Assembly: GCA_030688135.1 (NCBI GenBank) | Contig: JAUYIW010000032.1 | Coordinates: 1-33,060 of the forward strand | DNA length: 33,060 bases | Origin: Candidatus Uhrbacteria bacterium | GTDB lineage: Bacteria; Patescibacteriota; Patescibacteriia; UBA9934 | Direction of reading: 5' to 3' | Part shown: positions 17,072-25,087 of the stretch, piece after piece | Layout of the letters: every line of letters starts with the position of its first letter | Numbering within the stretch: position 1 is the stretch's first letter | Position numbers and translations under genes: made by a program | Notes under the pieces: generated by a model | Databases searched by the model: none | What the model was told of the DNA's origin: nothing | Seen by the model: only the letters and a program-made list of their open reading frames with translations

Positions 17072-17759
17072 AAGTATAATTAAATTTGCTGTGTCGGATT
17101 GGGCCGATCGTTAACAAGTGAAGTTCGGCTAAAATATATTTCACCCCAATAATAAATCTTCCATCGCGATCTTGCCGTCTTGTTGAAACACGTACCGGAG
17201 CAGTTGAAAGAAATCCAAACTTCCCTTTTTGTCCTGCACGATTCGCATAATCGTGGTCTTCTGCAAATATCACGGCTTCATCAAATCCACCTATTGCATA
17301 GTGAAGACTTTTGCGAACGAAAATGCAAAATCCCGGTGCGTGCGGACGCTTACTTCCCCACATTCTGGCGTACCGGTTATAAACCCTGTGAGAGATCACG
17401 TCATAGCGAGTTCCGCCAAGCGGTGCGACGTCAACAGTGGCAATATCTAAATTTCTAAACTCAAATTCCTCCAACGCAACTTGTAAAAAATTTGGATTAG
17501 TTAACTCCACATCTGCGTCGAGAAATAAGAGTACATCTCCTGTAGCAATGCTTGCGCCAATATTTCTGCCAACTCCGGGAAGCCCACCGTTAACTACCTT
17601 TGCGCCAAGCCCTGACGCAACCTTCCGCGTGTTGTCGGTAGAGTTAGCATCGGCAACAATAATTTCCACAGGCTGCATGGTCTGTTGATCAATAGACCTT
17701 AGCAGTTGCGGTAAGCAGTCCTCTTCATTTTTTGCAGGAATTATTATTGAAAGCTTCAT
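17019..17759 (-). CDS. Family 2 glycosyltransferase
   Basis: MKLSIIIPAKNEEDCLPQLLRSIDQQTMQPVEIIVADANSTDNT...GDVLLFLDADVEL. Confidence 0.93.
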   Translation of the reverse strand: MKLSIIIPAKNEEDCLPQLLRSIDQQTMQPVEIIVADANSTDNTRKVASGLGAKVVNGGLPGVGRNIGASIATGDVLLFLDADVELTNPNFLQVALEEFEFRNLDIATVDVAPLGGTRYDVISHRVYNRYARMWGSKRPHAPGFCIFVRKSLHYAIGGFDEAVIFAEDHDYANRAGQKGKFGFLSTAPVRVSTRRQDRDGRFIIGVKYILAELHLLTIGPIRHSKFNYTFGHESKKEDYARGKPII

Positions 17760-17760
17760 A

Positions 17761-17898
17761 CCCTGTAGTGAAAACTTTAATCACGTTCCATTATTAAAGC
17801 CTTTTATAAAATTATCGGTGACTGAATGTCATAACTATTACGTAGGCCCTCTATTAAGACGATCGCCCTTCGAGCTTTTTAAAGTTTCTACTACAGGG
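17761..17898. repeat. CATA/CCCTGTAG inverted-repeat element, copy 3 (complete)
   Basis: CATA|CCCTGTAGTGAAAACTTT ... AAAGTTTCTACTACAGGG|CATA; the left CATA contains the glycosyltransferase start codon. Confidence 0.82.
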
Positions 17899-18055
17899 CA
17901 TACAAAACTCTGAGAATATAATATCAGATTTTTTTGTTAATGGCGAGTTTGTAATAACACAATGATTAAGTTTGAGTTATTACGGATCGGTAAGTGTATA
18001 GTCCAAGCTTTCCAACTGTAAACTTTCCGACTTTCTGACCTTAGACTTTAGACTC

Positions 18056-18487
18056 TCAACTACTCAACACGTACATCGCAACTCCACTTGCAACAGAAAC
18101 ATTTAAGGATTGTTTAGCGGCCATAGGAATCTGAACCAATCCATCGAGTAACATAATTGTTTCGGAATCAATTCCTTCCACTTCATTACCAAGCACAAGC
18201 GCTATCTTTTCATAATCAACAGAAGATATATTCAAGGCCTCATCCCCTATCTCTAGCCCCAGCACTTTAAAACCGTCTGCTTTAAGATTTTCCACGATCT
18301 CGCCAATACTACCTTCTTCCCAATCAACCAAATCGACCGAGCCCAGAGCAACTTTGGCGATTTCTTTACGAGGAGGAGTTGCGGTGTATCCTGTCAAAAA
18401 TAGCTTTTCAATTCCAAAAGCTGCGCAATTCCGAAAAATCGAACCAACATTATGAAGGCTTCGTATATTATGTGCAATTACTATCAT
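18056..18487 (-). CDS. SpoU/TrmH-family RNA 2'-O-methyltransferase
   Basis: MIVIAHNIRSLHNVGSIFRNCAAFGIEKLFLTGYTATPP...ALVLGNEVEGID...IPMAAKQSLNVSVASGVAMY. Confidence 0.92.
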   Translation of the reverse strand: MIVIAHNIRSLHNVGSIFRNCAAFGIEKLFLTGYTATPPRKEIAKVALGSVDLVDWEEGSIGEIVENLKADGFKVLGLEIGDEALNISSVDYEKIALVLGNEVEGIDSETIMLLDGLVQIPMAAKQSLNVSVASGVAMYVLSS

Positions 18488-18534
18488 ATTGCTACTATAT
18501 AGTGTTGCCGGCTCTGAATCAAGTACAAGTCACC

Positions 18535-18563
18535 TTGACCAAAATGAATTTCAGTCTTATAGT
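18535..18563 (+). promoter_or_regulatory. Putative promoter TTGACC-17-TATAGT, 7 nt before ATG (leaderless)
   Basis: TTGACC 18535-18540; TATAGT 18558-18563; ATG 18571. Confidence 0.5.
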
Positions 18564-18570
18564 CAGCGCT

Positions 18571-19704
18571 ATGAAATCAGAATGTCCAAATAAAGAACAC
18601 TGCGGAAGCTGTGGATGGAGTCACATTCCATACGATAATCAGTTGCAGCAAAAATTAAGCGATATTAATGGATCTTTTAAATTGAAAGGTCTTGATCTTC
18701 AAGTTGAAGAGATTATGCCATCGCCACAGACTAGCCACTACCGAAATCGAATGGATTTTGTGATTGATTTTGAAGGTCGTGTGGGACTTCGTGAAAAAGG
18801 AAAATGGTGGCGTGTAATTGACGATCATACCTGTTTCATTGCTGATGAGATCATTGAAAAGGTATTTAGTATTATTAGAATATGGTCTAAAGAATCAGGT
18901 CTTAGCTATTTTGATCGCAAGTCTCATGCTGGGTTTTTGCGCTATGCCGTTGTTCGATCAACCTTGACCGGTGAAGTGATGGTAAACATTGTTACGAGCG
19001 CTCCAAATGGTGAAGAAGGGCTTGCGGAACTAAAAAAACTAGTAGATTTAGTTAATGCAACTACTGTGATTTGGTCTGTGAACAATACAGTGAGCGATGT
19101 TTCCTATGGTGATGACGTTCGTGTGATTTCTGGTCCTGGCCATATTGAAGAAAGTATTAACGGCTTTAAATATAAAATCAGTCCTAACGCATTTTTCCAA
19201 ACAAATCCACATGCTGCTCCATTGCTTATGGATACTGTTCAAGAGTTTGCAGGCGACATATCAAATAAAACTGTACTCGATCTTTACTGTGGAACAGGAT
19301 TTTTCTCTATTCCGCTAGCTAGAGTAGCTGGCAAAGTTATTGGCGTTGAGCTAGTTGCCGAAGCAATCGCTGACGCTAGGGCAAACGCAGAGATGAATCA
19401 GGTTAATATTGAATTCCATGATGCTAAAACAGAAGAGTTTGACTGGCAGTCTTTGAATCCTGATATTGTAATAATCGACCCTCCACGAAGTGGAATGCAC
19501 GACAAAGCGCTTGCCGATCTAATTCAGGCAAAGCCACCGACGATCGTATACGTTTCGTGCAACTATAAAAATCTAGCGCGCGAGCTATTGATATTGCGAA
19601 AATATTATGATGTTCAGGAAATCCGCGCAATCGATATGTTCCCACACACTCCACACGTTGAGGTGGTTGTTAAGCTGGAATTGGCAGATGCCGAAGAAAT
19701 TTAA
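18571..19704 (+). CDS. RlmD/TrmA-type RNA m5U methyltransferase (4Fe-4S)
   Basis: CPNKEHCGSCGW cysteine cluster, NAFFQTNPHAAPLL, LDLYCGTGFFSIPLA, DPPRSGMH, YVSCN, FPHTPHVE. Start moved to 18571 from the track's 18379, which overlaps the SpoU gene. Confidence 0.9.
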   Translation: MKSECPNKEHCGSCGWSHIPYDNQLQQKLSDINGSFKLKGLDLQVEEIMPSPQTSHYRNRMDFVIDFEGRVGLREKGKWWRVIDDHTCFIADEIIEKVFSIIRIWSKESGLSYFDRKSHAGFLRYAVVRSTLTGEVMVNIVTSAPNGEEGLAELKKLVDLVNATTVIWSVNNTVSDVSYGDDVRVISGPGHIEESINGFKYKISPNAFFQTNPHAAPLLMDTVQEFAGDISNKTVLDLYCGTGFFSIPLARVAGKVIGVELVAEAIADARANAEMNQVNIEFHDAKTEEFDWQSLNPDIVIIDPPRSGMHDKALADLIQAKPPTIVYVSCNYKNLARELLILRKYYDVQEIRAIDMFPHTPHVEVVVKLELADAEEI

Positions 19705-19865
19705 AAGACTAGGTGTTAGCTTATAGGTGATAGAGACTCGGGTTTGTTAGCGTCAATTATATGTGTGGCACTTTTCGTCCGATCGGTCACTTTATGCCAC
19801 ACTTGTTAAACTACGAATCGACAACTATCGACTTTTATATATCTTACCTCTTTTCAACCTTTCGG

Positions 19866-19990
19866 AACCTAATAAACCTCCCCGTTAATCGTAAAACCTC
19901 TCTTTAATCTCTCCGTTCTTCGCATAACCTCCTAGTAATCAGATGAACCTCTCGATTCTCGTATAGCCTCCTCAGCCCGTAACTTCACTA
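19866..19990. repeat. Degenerate array of about 20-bp repeats with core AACCTC
   Basis: Core AACCTC/AGCCTC at about 19875, 19895, 19926, 19946 and 19965 (spacings 20, 31, 20, 19). Confidence 0.55.
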
Positions 19991-20027
19991 AAATCCTTAA
20001 AATTCTCTGACCTTTAGCGCAAAGTCC

Positions 20028-20056
20028 TTGACAGGGGCTGTTTTTTATGATATTGT
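20028..20056 (+). promoter_or_regulatory. Sigma70-type promoter TTGACA-17-TATTGT
   Basis: TTGACA 20028-20033, TATTGT 20051-20056. Confidence 0.7.
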
Positions 20057-20096
20057 ATATTGTCGAGTGGTCACCTACCTCAACAAAGGACTCTAA

Positions 20097-20126
20097 ATGT
20101 TGGCAATTTTGCCACAACTGAGGTGA
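20097..20126 (+). CDS. Candidate leader peptide / interrupted N-terminus MLAILPQLR*
   Basis: AAAGGA RBS, ATG 20097, in-frame TGA at 20124-20126, same frame as the downstream 20205 ORF. Confidence 0.4.
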   Translation: MLAILPQLR

Positions 20127-20204
20127 CCCATCTCCGACAACAACATCGCGTCGCCCGCAACTGGCGACATCATACGATCTGACGACCTCGAACTCCTAAT
20201 TCTT

Positions 20205-20564
20205 ATGCGCTTTGAAGACGGCATGTGGTACGCCTTCCCGGTGGACTCCATTCCCTACTGGGGCACGCAAGATGAAGAGATCGGCGAGATAGACAAACCT
20301 CAACGGTTTGTTCGATTCTCAAGGGGCGTGCAGCTTACAACAAAGCAGCTCCAAAAAATGGAGCGTAGTGAAAGAGTGTCTCGACAAGCACTCGACATCG
20401 CTATTTGTAAGTTCCGCTTGCTTTGGGGATATACTCCACTTTGTTGCATGCGTTGCAGCGACCCGTGGTTTGAAGATCGTGTTGCGATCGATGACCTTCC
20501 CGTTTACCAGTGCCTCTTAGACTGGATCCGGCAGAGGGTCGTCAAGATCGAACAAGCGCGTTAG
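20205..20564 (+). CDS. Hypothetical protein (ORFan transcription unit 2)
   Basis: 119 aa; MRFEDGMWYAFPVDSIPYWGTQDEEIG...; frame open back to 20127. Confidence 0.6.
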   Translation: MRFEDGMWYAFPVDSIPYWGTQDEEIGEIDKPQRFVRFSRGVQLTTKQLQKMERSERVSRQALDIAICKFRLLWGYTPLCCMRCSDPWFEDRVAIDDLPVYQCLLDWIRQRVVKIEQAR

Positions 20565-20576
20565 CGTAATCGTTCT

Positions 20577-20603
20577 GACCTACTTCGGTGGGTCAGTTCT
20601 TTT
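20577..20603 (+). terminator. Intrinsic terminator with TTCG tetraloop
   Basis: TGACCTAC-TTCG-GTGGGTCA then gttcttttta. Confidence 0.85.
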
Positions 20604-20605
20604 TA

Positions 20606-20634
20606 TTGACAAAATCATAAATTAATGATAGTCT
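20606..20634 (+). promoter_or_regulatory. Sigma70-type promoter TTGACA-17-TAGTCT
   Basis: TTGACA 20606-20611, TAGTCT 20629-20634. Confidence 0.65.
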
Positions 20635-20665
20635 CGTTCTAGACATTTTCAACCTGGAGAGAAAA

Positions 20666-20911
20666 ATGCGACAGCTGGAACTTTTTACAAGAACACACAT
20701 CAGCGATCAGATTGAGCTACAGAAAATTCATGCCACCGAGCACCACGGCGAAAGCGGACAGGTTATTTCGCTCGACAATGCTCGCAGGAAACAAGCACTC
20801 CGAAAAATACTCAAGAGCTATGGACTCACAATCGAACAAGCGAGATGCCTCCCGCCTGAACGCGCAATCAAACTCGCGCTAGCGGTACAGCGCGAACTGC
20901 GCAAGGGCTAG
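20666..20911 (+). CDS. Hypothetical protein (ORFan transcription unit 3)
   Basis: RBS GGAGAGAAAAATG; MRQLELFTRTHISDQIELQKIHATEHHGESGQVISLDNARRKQALRKILKSYG... Confidence 0.7.
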   Translation: MRQLELFTRTHISDQIELQKIHATEHHGESGQVISLDNARRKQALRKILKSYGLTIEQARCLPPERAIKLALAVQRELRKG

Positions 20912-20920
20912 ACCCTACCT

Positions 20921-20953
20921 AAAACCCGCCTCGTAAAGGTGGGTTTACTATTT
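20921..20953 (+). terminator. Probable intrinsic terminator
   Basis: AAACCCGCCtcgtaaaGGTGGGTTTactattt. Confidence 0.65.
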
Positions 20954-21542
20954 CCAAAAGATATTTCGCATTTCACCATTTCGAATTGATTTACTCCGAG
21001 TATGAACTGCTGCCCAAGTTGATAATCGATAAAAAATCCATTCATCGCTAGATCACAAAGCTCCTCAGGATGACAGTGGTCGAGAAATTCTGGCCTCTTA
21101 TTCTAATCGTTATATACTTTTTACTCATTTAGTAGCTCAATTCTTGCACTGTAAAACCGCCGCCTTTCCGAGCACGCCCGGCTTTGGTAGGGCAGGAGTC
21201 AGGAAATAGCATTTTTAACCCTTTCATAACAAAAATCAAGATCTACGTCTTGAAAATATATAATGCAAGGTGTCCAAAATGCCCTGACGTATGCCTGACC
21301 TAATGCCGGGCGAGCCTGCCTGCCGGCAGGCAGGCTCAGGATGACAGCAACTAGAAGATTTCTCCTCGCGACCTACAGACTCGTCGAAATGGTAACTTTC
21401 TACTTATTAAATAGATCAAACAAATCCTAACCTGGCAGATTAGATGACTCCTCCACCCAAATTGCGTATGATCCCAAACGACCTTGTCGAAATGGTATTT
21501 TTTTTGCCTCCTCCCACTTCTTTCCCTTTTTTTCACCTCATC

Positions 21543-21788
21543 TCACACTCTCTTGATTCTCTTCACGATATGAGTCCAGCCACAACTTGAGCATGTTAGT
21601 GTTATTAGCTTTTCCTCAATATCAACTTTAACAGGTACACCACAAGACCGATTTGGACAAGTAACAATGTCTGAGTACCTATCTATACCACGTGATAATT
21701 TATCTAAAATCTTTTCCTCTATTTCCAGAGTATATTCATTTTGTTTACGATATTTTTCAGTCTTTTCTTTATACTCAGGGTTTGTCAT
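21543..21788 (-). CDS. Small zinc-ribbon protein
   Basis: CPNRSCGVPVKVDIEEKLITLTCSSCGWTHIVKRI (two CxxC-type pairs). Confidence 0.7.
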   Translation of the reverse strand: MTNPEYKEKTEKYRKQNEYTLEIEEKILDKLSRGIDRYSDIVTCPNRSCGVPVKVDIEEKLITLTCSSCGWTHIVKRIKRV

Positions 21789-22036
21789 ATCTAAAAATGA
21801 AAAATTTCTGGATAAACTCTATACGCAGCTAACAGAAAAATAATAGTGATTACTATCACGGATAGTACTGCTACTAGACGCCATATGTTAAAACTTTTTG
21901 GTGTGTCCTCCATATAATCTTTGTTGGAGTTATTATATCACGGTTACAATCAATCCAAAAAAAGGACGAGCAAAACGCCCATACTTTCTTATACCTGTCG
22001 TTCTGTACTACTTACTACTAACTTCTTACTCCGCGA

Positions 22037-22456
22037 TTATTTAAACATCTTCCATGTTGGTCGCATAAACAAATATGTAGCAAGCGGGCCAAGAAGACCA
22101 AGAAGTGACGATCCAACGCCTAAGCCACTAACAATATTTATGATTACAGCAAGCGCTGCTACTACAAGCATTCCGTAAAAACCCATTAACTTCCACTTAA
22201 ATAACATTACAATAAAAACAATATTCGCAGCTGAGAAAATTGCCAACACATAACTAGCCCATGCTGGAATTATCATCATGACTTCTGTTGACGATGGAGC
22301 CGCAAGATTACCAATAAATCCTAAAACTGCGCCGATTAGAATTAAAACAAGCCATGCTGTAAGCCAAAAACCACGTTGACTCTTTCCTTCGGGTTTTGAC
22401 ATAGCCCCAGCTGGCCTGCCTGACATCTGGCTAGACTCTGGATTTAAACTATCCAT
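22037..22456 (-). CDS. Small multi-TM membrane protein
   Basis: 139 aa with about four hydrophobic helices. Confidence 0.75.
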   Translation of the reverse strand: MDSLNPESSQMSGRPAGAMSKPEGKSQRGFWLTAWLVLILIGAVLGFIGNLAAPSSTEVMMIIPAWASYVLAIFSAANIVFIVMLFKWKLMGFYGMLVVAALAVIINIVSGLGVGSSLLGLLGPLATYLFMRPTWKMFK

Positions 22457-22485
22457 AAAAAAAATTATTAACTTATGTGACTAAA

Positions 22486-22938
22486 TCATACCATGTTAGC
22501 GAAATACGCAATAGAACCGTAGAGCTCAATTGACTTCATGCCTAATATTTCTTCACGGGACTCAATATTGGGAATCTTATTCAATAAATAAATTGGCTTC
22601 CCCAAATGAAACGCTAAGCCCATCTCGAGCAACGTATTTGCTCCTATGTAACTCTGAATCCCACGCTTATCTTCATTCGCCACCAATATTACGTCTGCCC
22701 ATTCAACTTTTTTAAAATGACTTCGCATTGCCTCGCTTTTCCTTTGCCAAATCCAACTATCGTCATTTGCTTCTTTCTTTCGCTGCGTATAATAGTCAAG
22801 CACAGAGATCATTTGACCGTGATCGTCTTCAATCATCGACGGCGGCAACTTCACCTCATGTCCAAACGATTCTAACTCTGCGCAGATTTCCTGCATACGA
22901 TTATAAAATGCAATGCTACCGCAAAGAGTAATTTTCAT
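22486..22938 (-). CDS. Nucleoside 2-deoxyribosyltransferase-like protein
   Basis: MKITLCGSIAF...WADVILVANEDKRGIQSYIGANTLLEMGLAFHLGKPIYLLN. Confidence 0.7.
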   Translation of the reverse strand: MKITLCGSIAFYNRMQEICAELESFGHEVKLPPSMIEDDHGQMISVLDYYTQRKKEANDDSWIWQRKSEAMRSHFKKVEWADVILVANEDKRGIQSYIGANTLLEMGLAFHLGKPIYLLNKIPNIESREEILGMKSIELYGSIAYFANMV

Positions 22939-22939
22939 A

Positions 22940-23350
22940 TTATTTGAATGGCGAATACCCAGTTAACAAAAGATTCTCATTGGAAAGAAGTAGCGGTTCT
23001 GGTAGATCACCCCAATCAAACCAATGCCAGCCTTCGCATTTATGAGGTTCGCAATTTTGTACTTCCCCGCTCTTCCAATCAGCGACCATCCAAACAGTTA
23101 TGTAGTGAACGCCTTCTTCATGGCCACAATCATTTGTTGTATGAACGTGCCTAATATTGTCAATTTCGACTCCTGCCTCTTCCATTGTTTCCCGCCGAGC
23201 GCATTGCTCAAAAGATTCAAACCACTCTAAATGACCTCCTGGAGTTGACCACTTACCACCGCCAGCACCAATTCTTTTACCAAACAAAACCATGCCGTCT
23301 TTAACGATTAGTACTCCAACACCGACCTTTGGACGTCGACTCTCATCCAT
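22940..23350 (-). CDS. NUDIX hydrolase
   Basis: Nudix box GGHLEWFESFEQCARRETMEEAGVEI. Confidence 0.93.
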   Translation of the reverse strand: MDESRRPKVGVGVLIVKDGMVLFGKRIGAGGGKWSTPGGHLEWFESFEQCARRETMEEAGVEIDNIRHVHTTNDCGHEEGVHYITVWMVADWKSGEVQNCEPHKCEGWHWFDWGDLPEPLLLSNENLLLTGYSPFK

Positions 23351-23353
23351 AAA

Positions 23354-23866
23354 CTATAAAGCTTTATAATATTTTAGCACGTCTCCACCAGTCCAAGGCT
23401 TTGCGTCATCACGACTAAATCCAAGCTTTTCCACCCACTCAAAGACCGCCTGTTCATCTTTACCTTCTATTTCCATTAACGTAGGAACTCCTGGGATTGT
23501 ATCGAACTCAAATAACACGCCTTCCAAAGAATAAGATAAACGATGCTTCTTATAACTATCAACTTCTGCATAGTCTAGCCTACCCATAATCTCCTTCATG
23601 ATCTCAAAATTATCAACGCTTACCTGAAGCTCTTCTTCAATTTTAACACCCTTTTTACTAATCTTGTGTTTGAAAGTGAGTTCATTAGTCTCTCCCTTTG
23701 TTCTCAACCGAAGTCTGTAATCCTGATTTTTTAGAGAGCGACTCGCAGTGTCATAATATATTACATCCATGTCTCCTTCAAAAAATTTCTTTGCCCCTAA
23801 AGCTAAAAGCTTAGCTACAACATCATCAACATTTACTTCTAGAATTTTTACTTCTACTTCTTTCAT
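23354..23866 (-). CDS. CYTH-domain protein (class IV adenylate cyclase/ThTPase-like)
   Basis: MKEVEVKILEVN...DYRLRLRTKGETNELTFKHK...FEFDTIPGVPTLMEIEG. Confidence 0.9.
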   Translation of the reverse strand: MKEVEVKILEVNVDDVVAKLLALGAKKFFEGDMDVIYYDTASRSLKNQDYRLRLRTKGETNELTFKHKISKKGVKIEEELQVSVDNFEIMKEIMGRLDYAEVDSYKKHRLSYSLEGVLFEFDTIPGVPTLMEIEGKDEQAVFEWVEKLGFSRDDAKPWTGGDVLKYYKAL

Positions 23867-23891
23867 AGTGATAGCTTATAGGTTTTAGGTG

Positions 23892-23982
23892 TTACCACCT
23901 TTCGCCAAGCTGAAGGTGGTCCGCCCACGTTCTGCGTGGCGGAGGGATTAGGCTCGCGTAGGGGCAACCCAATGTGGTTGCC
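23892..23982 (+). repeat. Triple-hairpin element, copy 1
   Basis: ttACCACCTTtcgccaagctgAAGGTGGT CCGCcCACGttctgCGTGgCGG agggattaggctcgcgtagg GGCAACCcaatgtGGTTGCC. Confidence 0.92.
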
Positions 23983-24000
23983 CGGTGGGTATTAGGTTTT

Positions 24001-24055
24001 ACCACCTTTCGCAAAACCGTTGGTGGTCCGCCTACGTTATGTGTGGCGGAGGAAT
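24001..24055 (+). repeat. Triple-hairpin element, partial diverged copy 2
   Basis: accacctttcgcaaaaccgttggtggtccgcctacgttatgtgtggcggagga. Confidence 0.8.
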
Positions 24056-24303
24056 CACCAAATGCCGAGTGTGATCGGAAGGCGGAAGCAGTTTCTTTCC
24101 TCCATTTCTTTGCTGCTTCAAAGAAATAGGGCCTGGGGGTTTGGGGGACGGAGTACCCCCATTGGTTAATCGAGATGTGTAGGAGTTGGGTTACAGAACC
24201 CTTTTGACAAGAGGGCGTGGAACCCCCGCCCCTACGGTTAGGATAATAACTCCGTTGTGACTTTAGACTTTCGGCCTCCTTAGTGTGCCTCATACTCGTA
24301 TAT

Positions 24304-24332
24304 TTGACAAATTCGATAATTTGCTGCATTAT
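24304..24332 (+). promoter_or_regulatory. Sigma70-type promoter TTGACA-17-CATTAT
   Basis: TTGACA 24304-24309, CATTAT 24327-24332. Confidence 0.65.
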
Positions 24333-24379
24333 CTTCTTGCGCCGGGAAACGCCACATCAAACCATTAGAAAAGAGAAAA

Positions 24380-24895
24380 ATGAAGGTCTTCCTTTTTTAC
24401 CTCGCAGATCGCGATTTCTTCAACTGTTGCCTAGCGCACATAGGGGGCCAAAAGTTCAAAACCAAGGGATACGATCCATGTCGAATGGACAAGATCATTG
24501 ACGCTCGCTACAGAAGACGGGGCTATCAAGTATATTGGTTACTACTAGGTAGGCCAAATAACAAGGCTATACCTTTTCTCGACAGATTCCCTGACCAGCT
24601 GAGTCCAGCGGATGAAGACGTCATCATCCCTGCTGGAATCTGCTTCCGTAGCCTCACATTACAACGCATAAAGCCAAAGCCTAGCTATGTGCTAAAGCAA
24701 CTTCCACGACCAACGTCACACCTAGTACTTGGTGGTTTTCACAGATATGAATGCGTGGAGCAGTTTGCAACGTCCGCAAGGGTCTCTGGCGTGAACACCG
24801 ACATCGACGACGACCTTACCGACCAATTCTTCAGAATCACAAATGAACAGGGAGAAATCCCGCTGATTCGTCAAGAAATTCGCCCTGTTTACTGA
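24380..24895 (+). CDS. Hypothetical protein (ORFan transcription unit 4), inside a 91-bp inverted repeat
   Basis: Purine-rich leader AGAAAAGAGAAAAATG; MKVFLFYLADRDFFNCCLAHIGGQKFKTKGYDPCRMDK... Confidence 0.72.
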   Translation: MKVFLFYLADRDFFNCCLAHIGGQKFKTKGYDPCRMDKIIDARYRRRGYQVYWLLLGRPNNKAIPFLDRFPDQLSPADEDVIIPAGICFRSLTLQRIKPKPSYVLKQLPRPTSHLVLGGFHRYECVEQFATSARVSGVNTDIDDDLTDQFFRITNEQGEIPLIRQEIRPVY

Positions 24896-24904
24896 CAGGC
24901 ACTT

Positions 24905-24937
24905 ACTGTCGTACTTGCGACAGTTTTCTTTTTTCAC
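24905..24937 (+). terminator. Intrinsic terminator
   Basis: ACTGTCGtacttgCGACAGTtttctttttt. Confidence 0.85.
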
Positions 24938-24979
24938 GATTTGAGCTATGGTGGAGTCCATAATACCTATATTCTACCT

Positions 24980-25070
24980 GGCAACCACATTGGGTTGCCA
25001 CTACGCGAGCCTAATCCCTCCGCCACGCAGAACGTGGGCGGACCACCTTCAGCTTGGCGAAAGGTGGTAA
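24980..25070 (-). repeat. Triple-hairpin element, copy 3 (inverted)
   Basis: Reverse complement matches 23892-23982 at 90 of 91 positions. Confidence 0.95.
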
Positions 25071-25087
25071 AACCTATAACCTAACCT

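Noticed and set aside
19866-19990. CRISPR array
   Set aside because: Repeats are short, degenerate and without unique spacers; no cas genes nearby.
20097-20564. TGA recoded to glycine (as in SR1/Gracilibacteria)
   Set aside because: TGA ends alaS, the SpoU gene, dus and the ORFans at 24895 and 27732 at sensible positions, so TGA is best read as stop here.
24120-24180. Strong G-quadruplex
   Set aside because: Only three G-runs of at least 3 plus a GG; hairpin pairing with the following CCCCC is more likely.
23892-24329. 145-aa minus-strand ORF
   Set aside because: Runs through triple-hairpin repeats and the G-rich palindrome; no RBS or domain; likely spurious.
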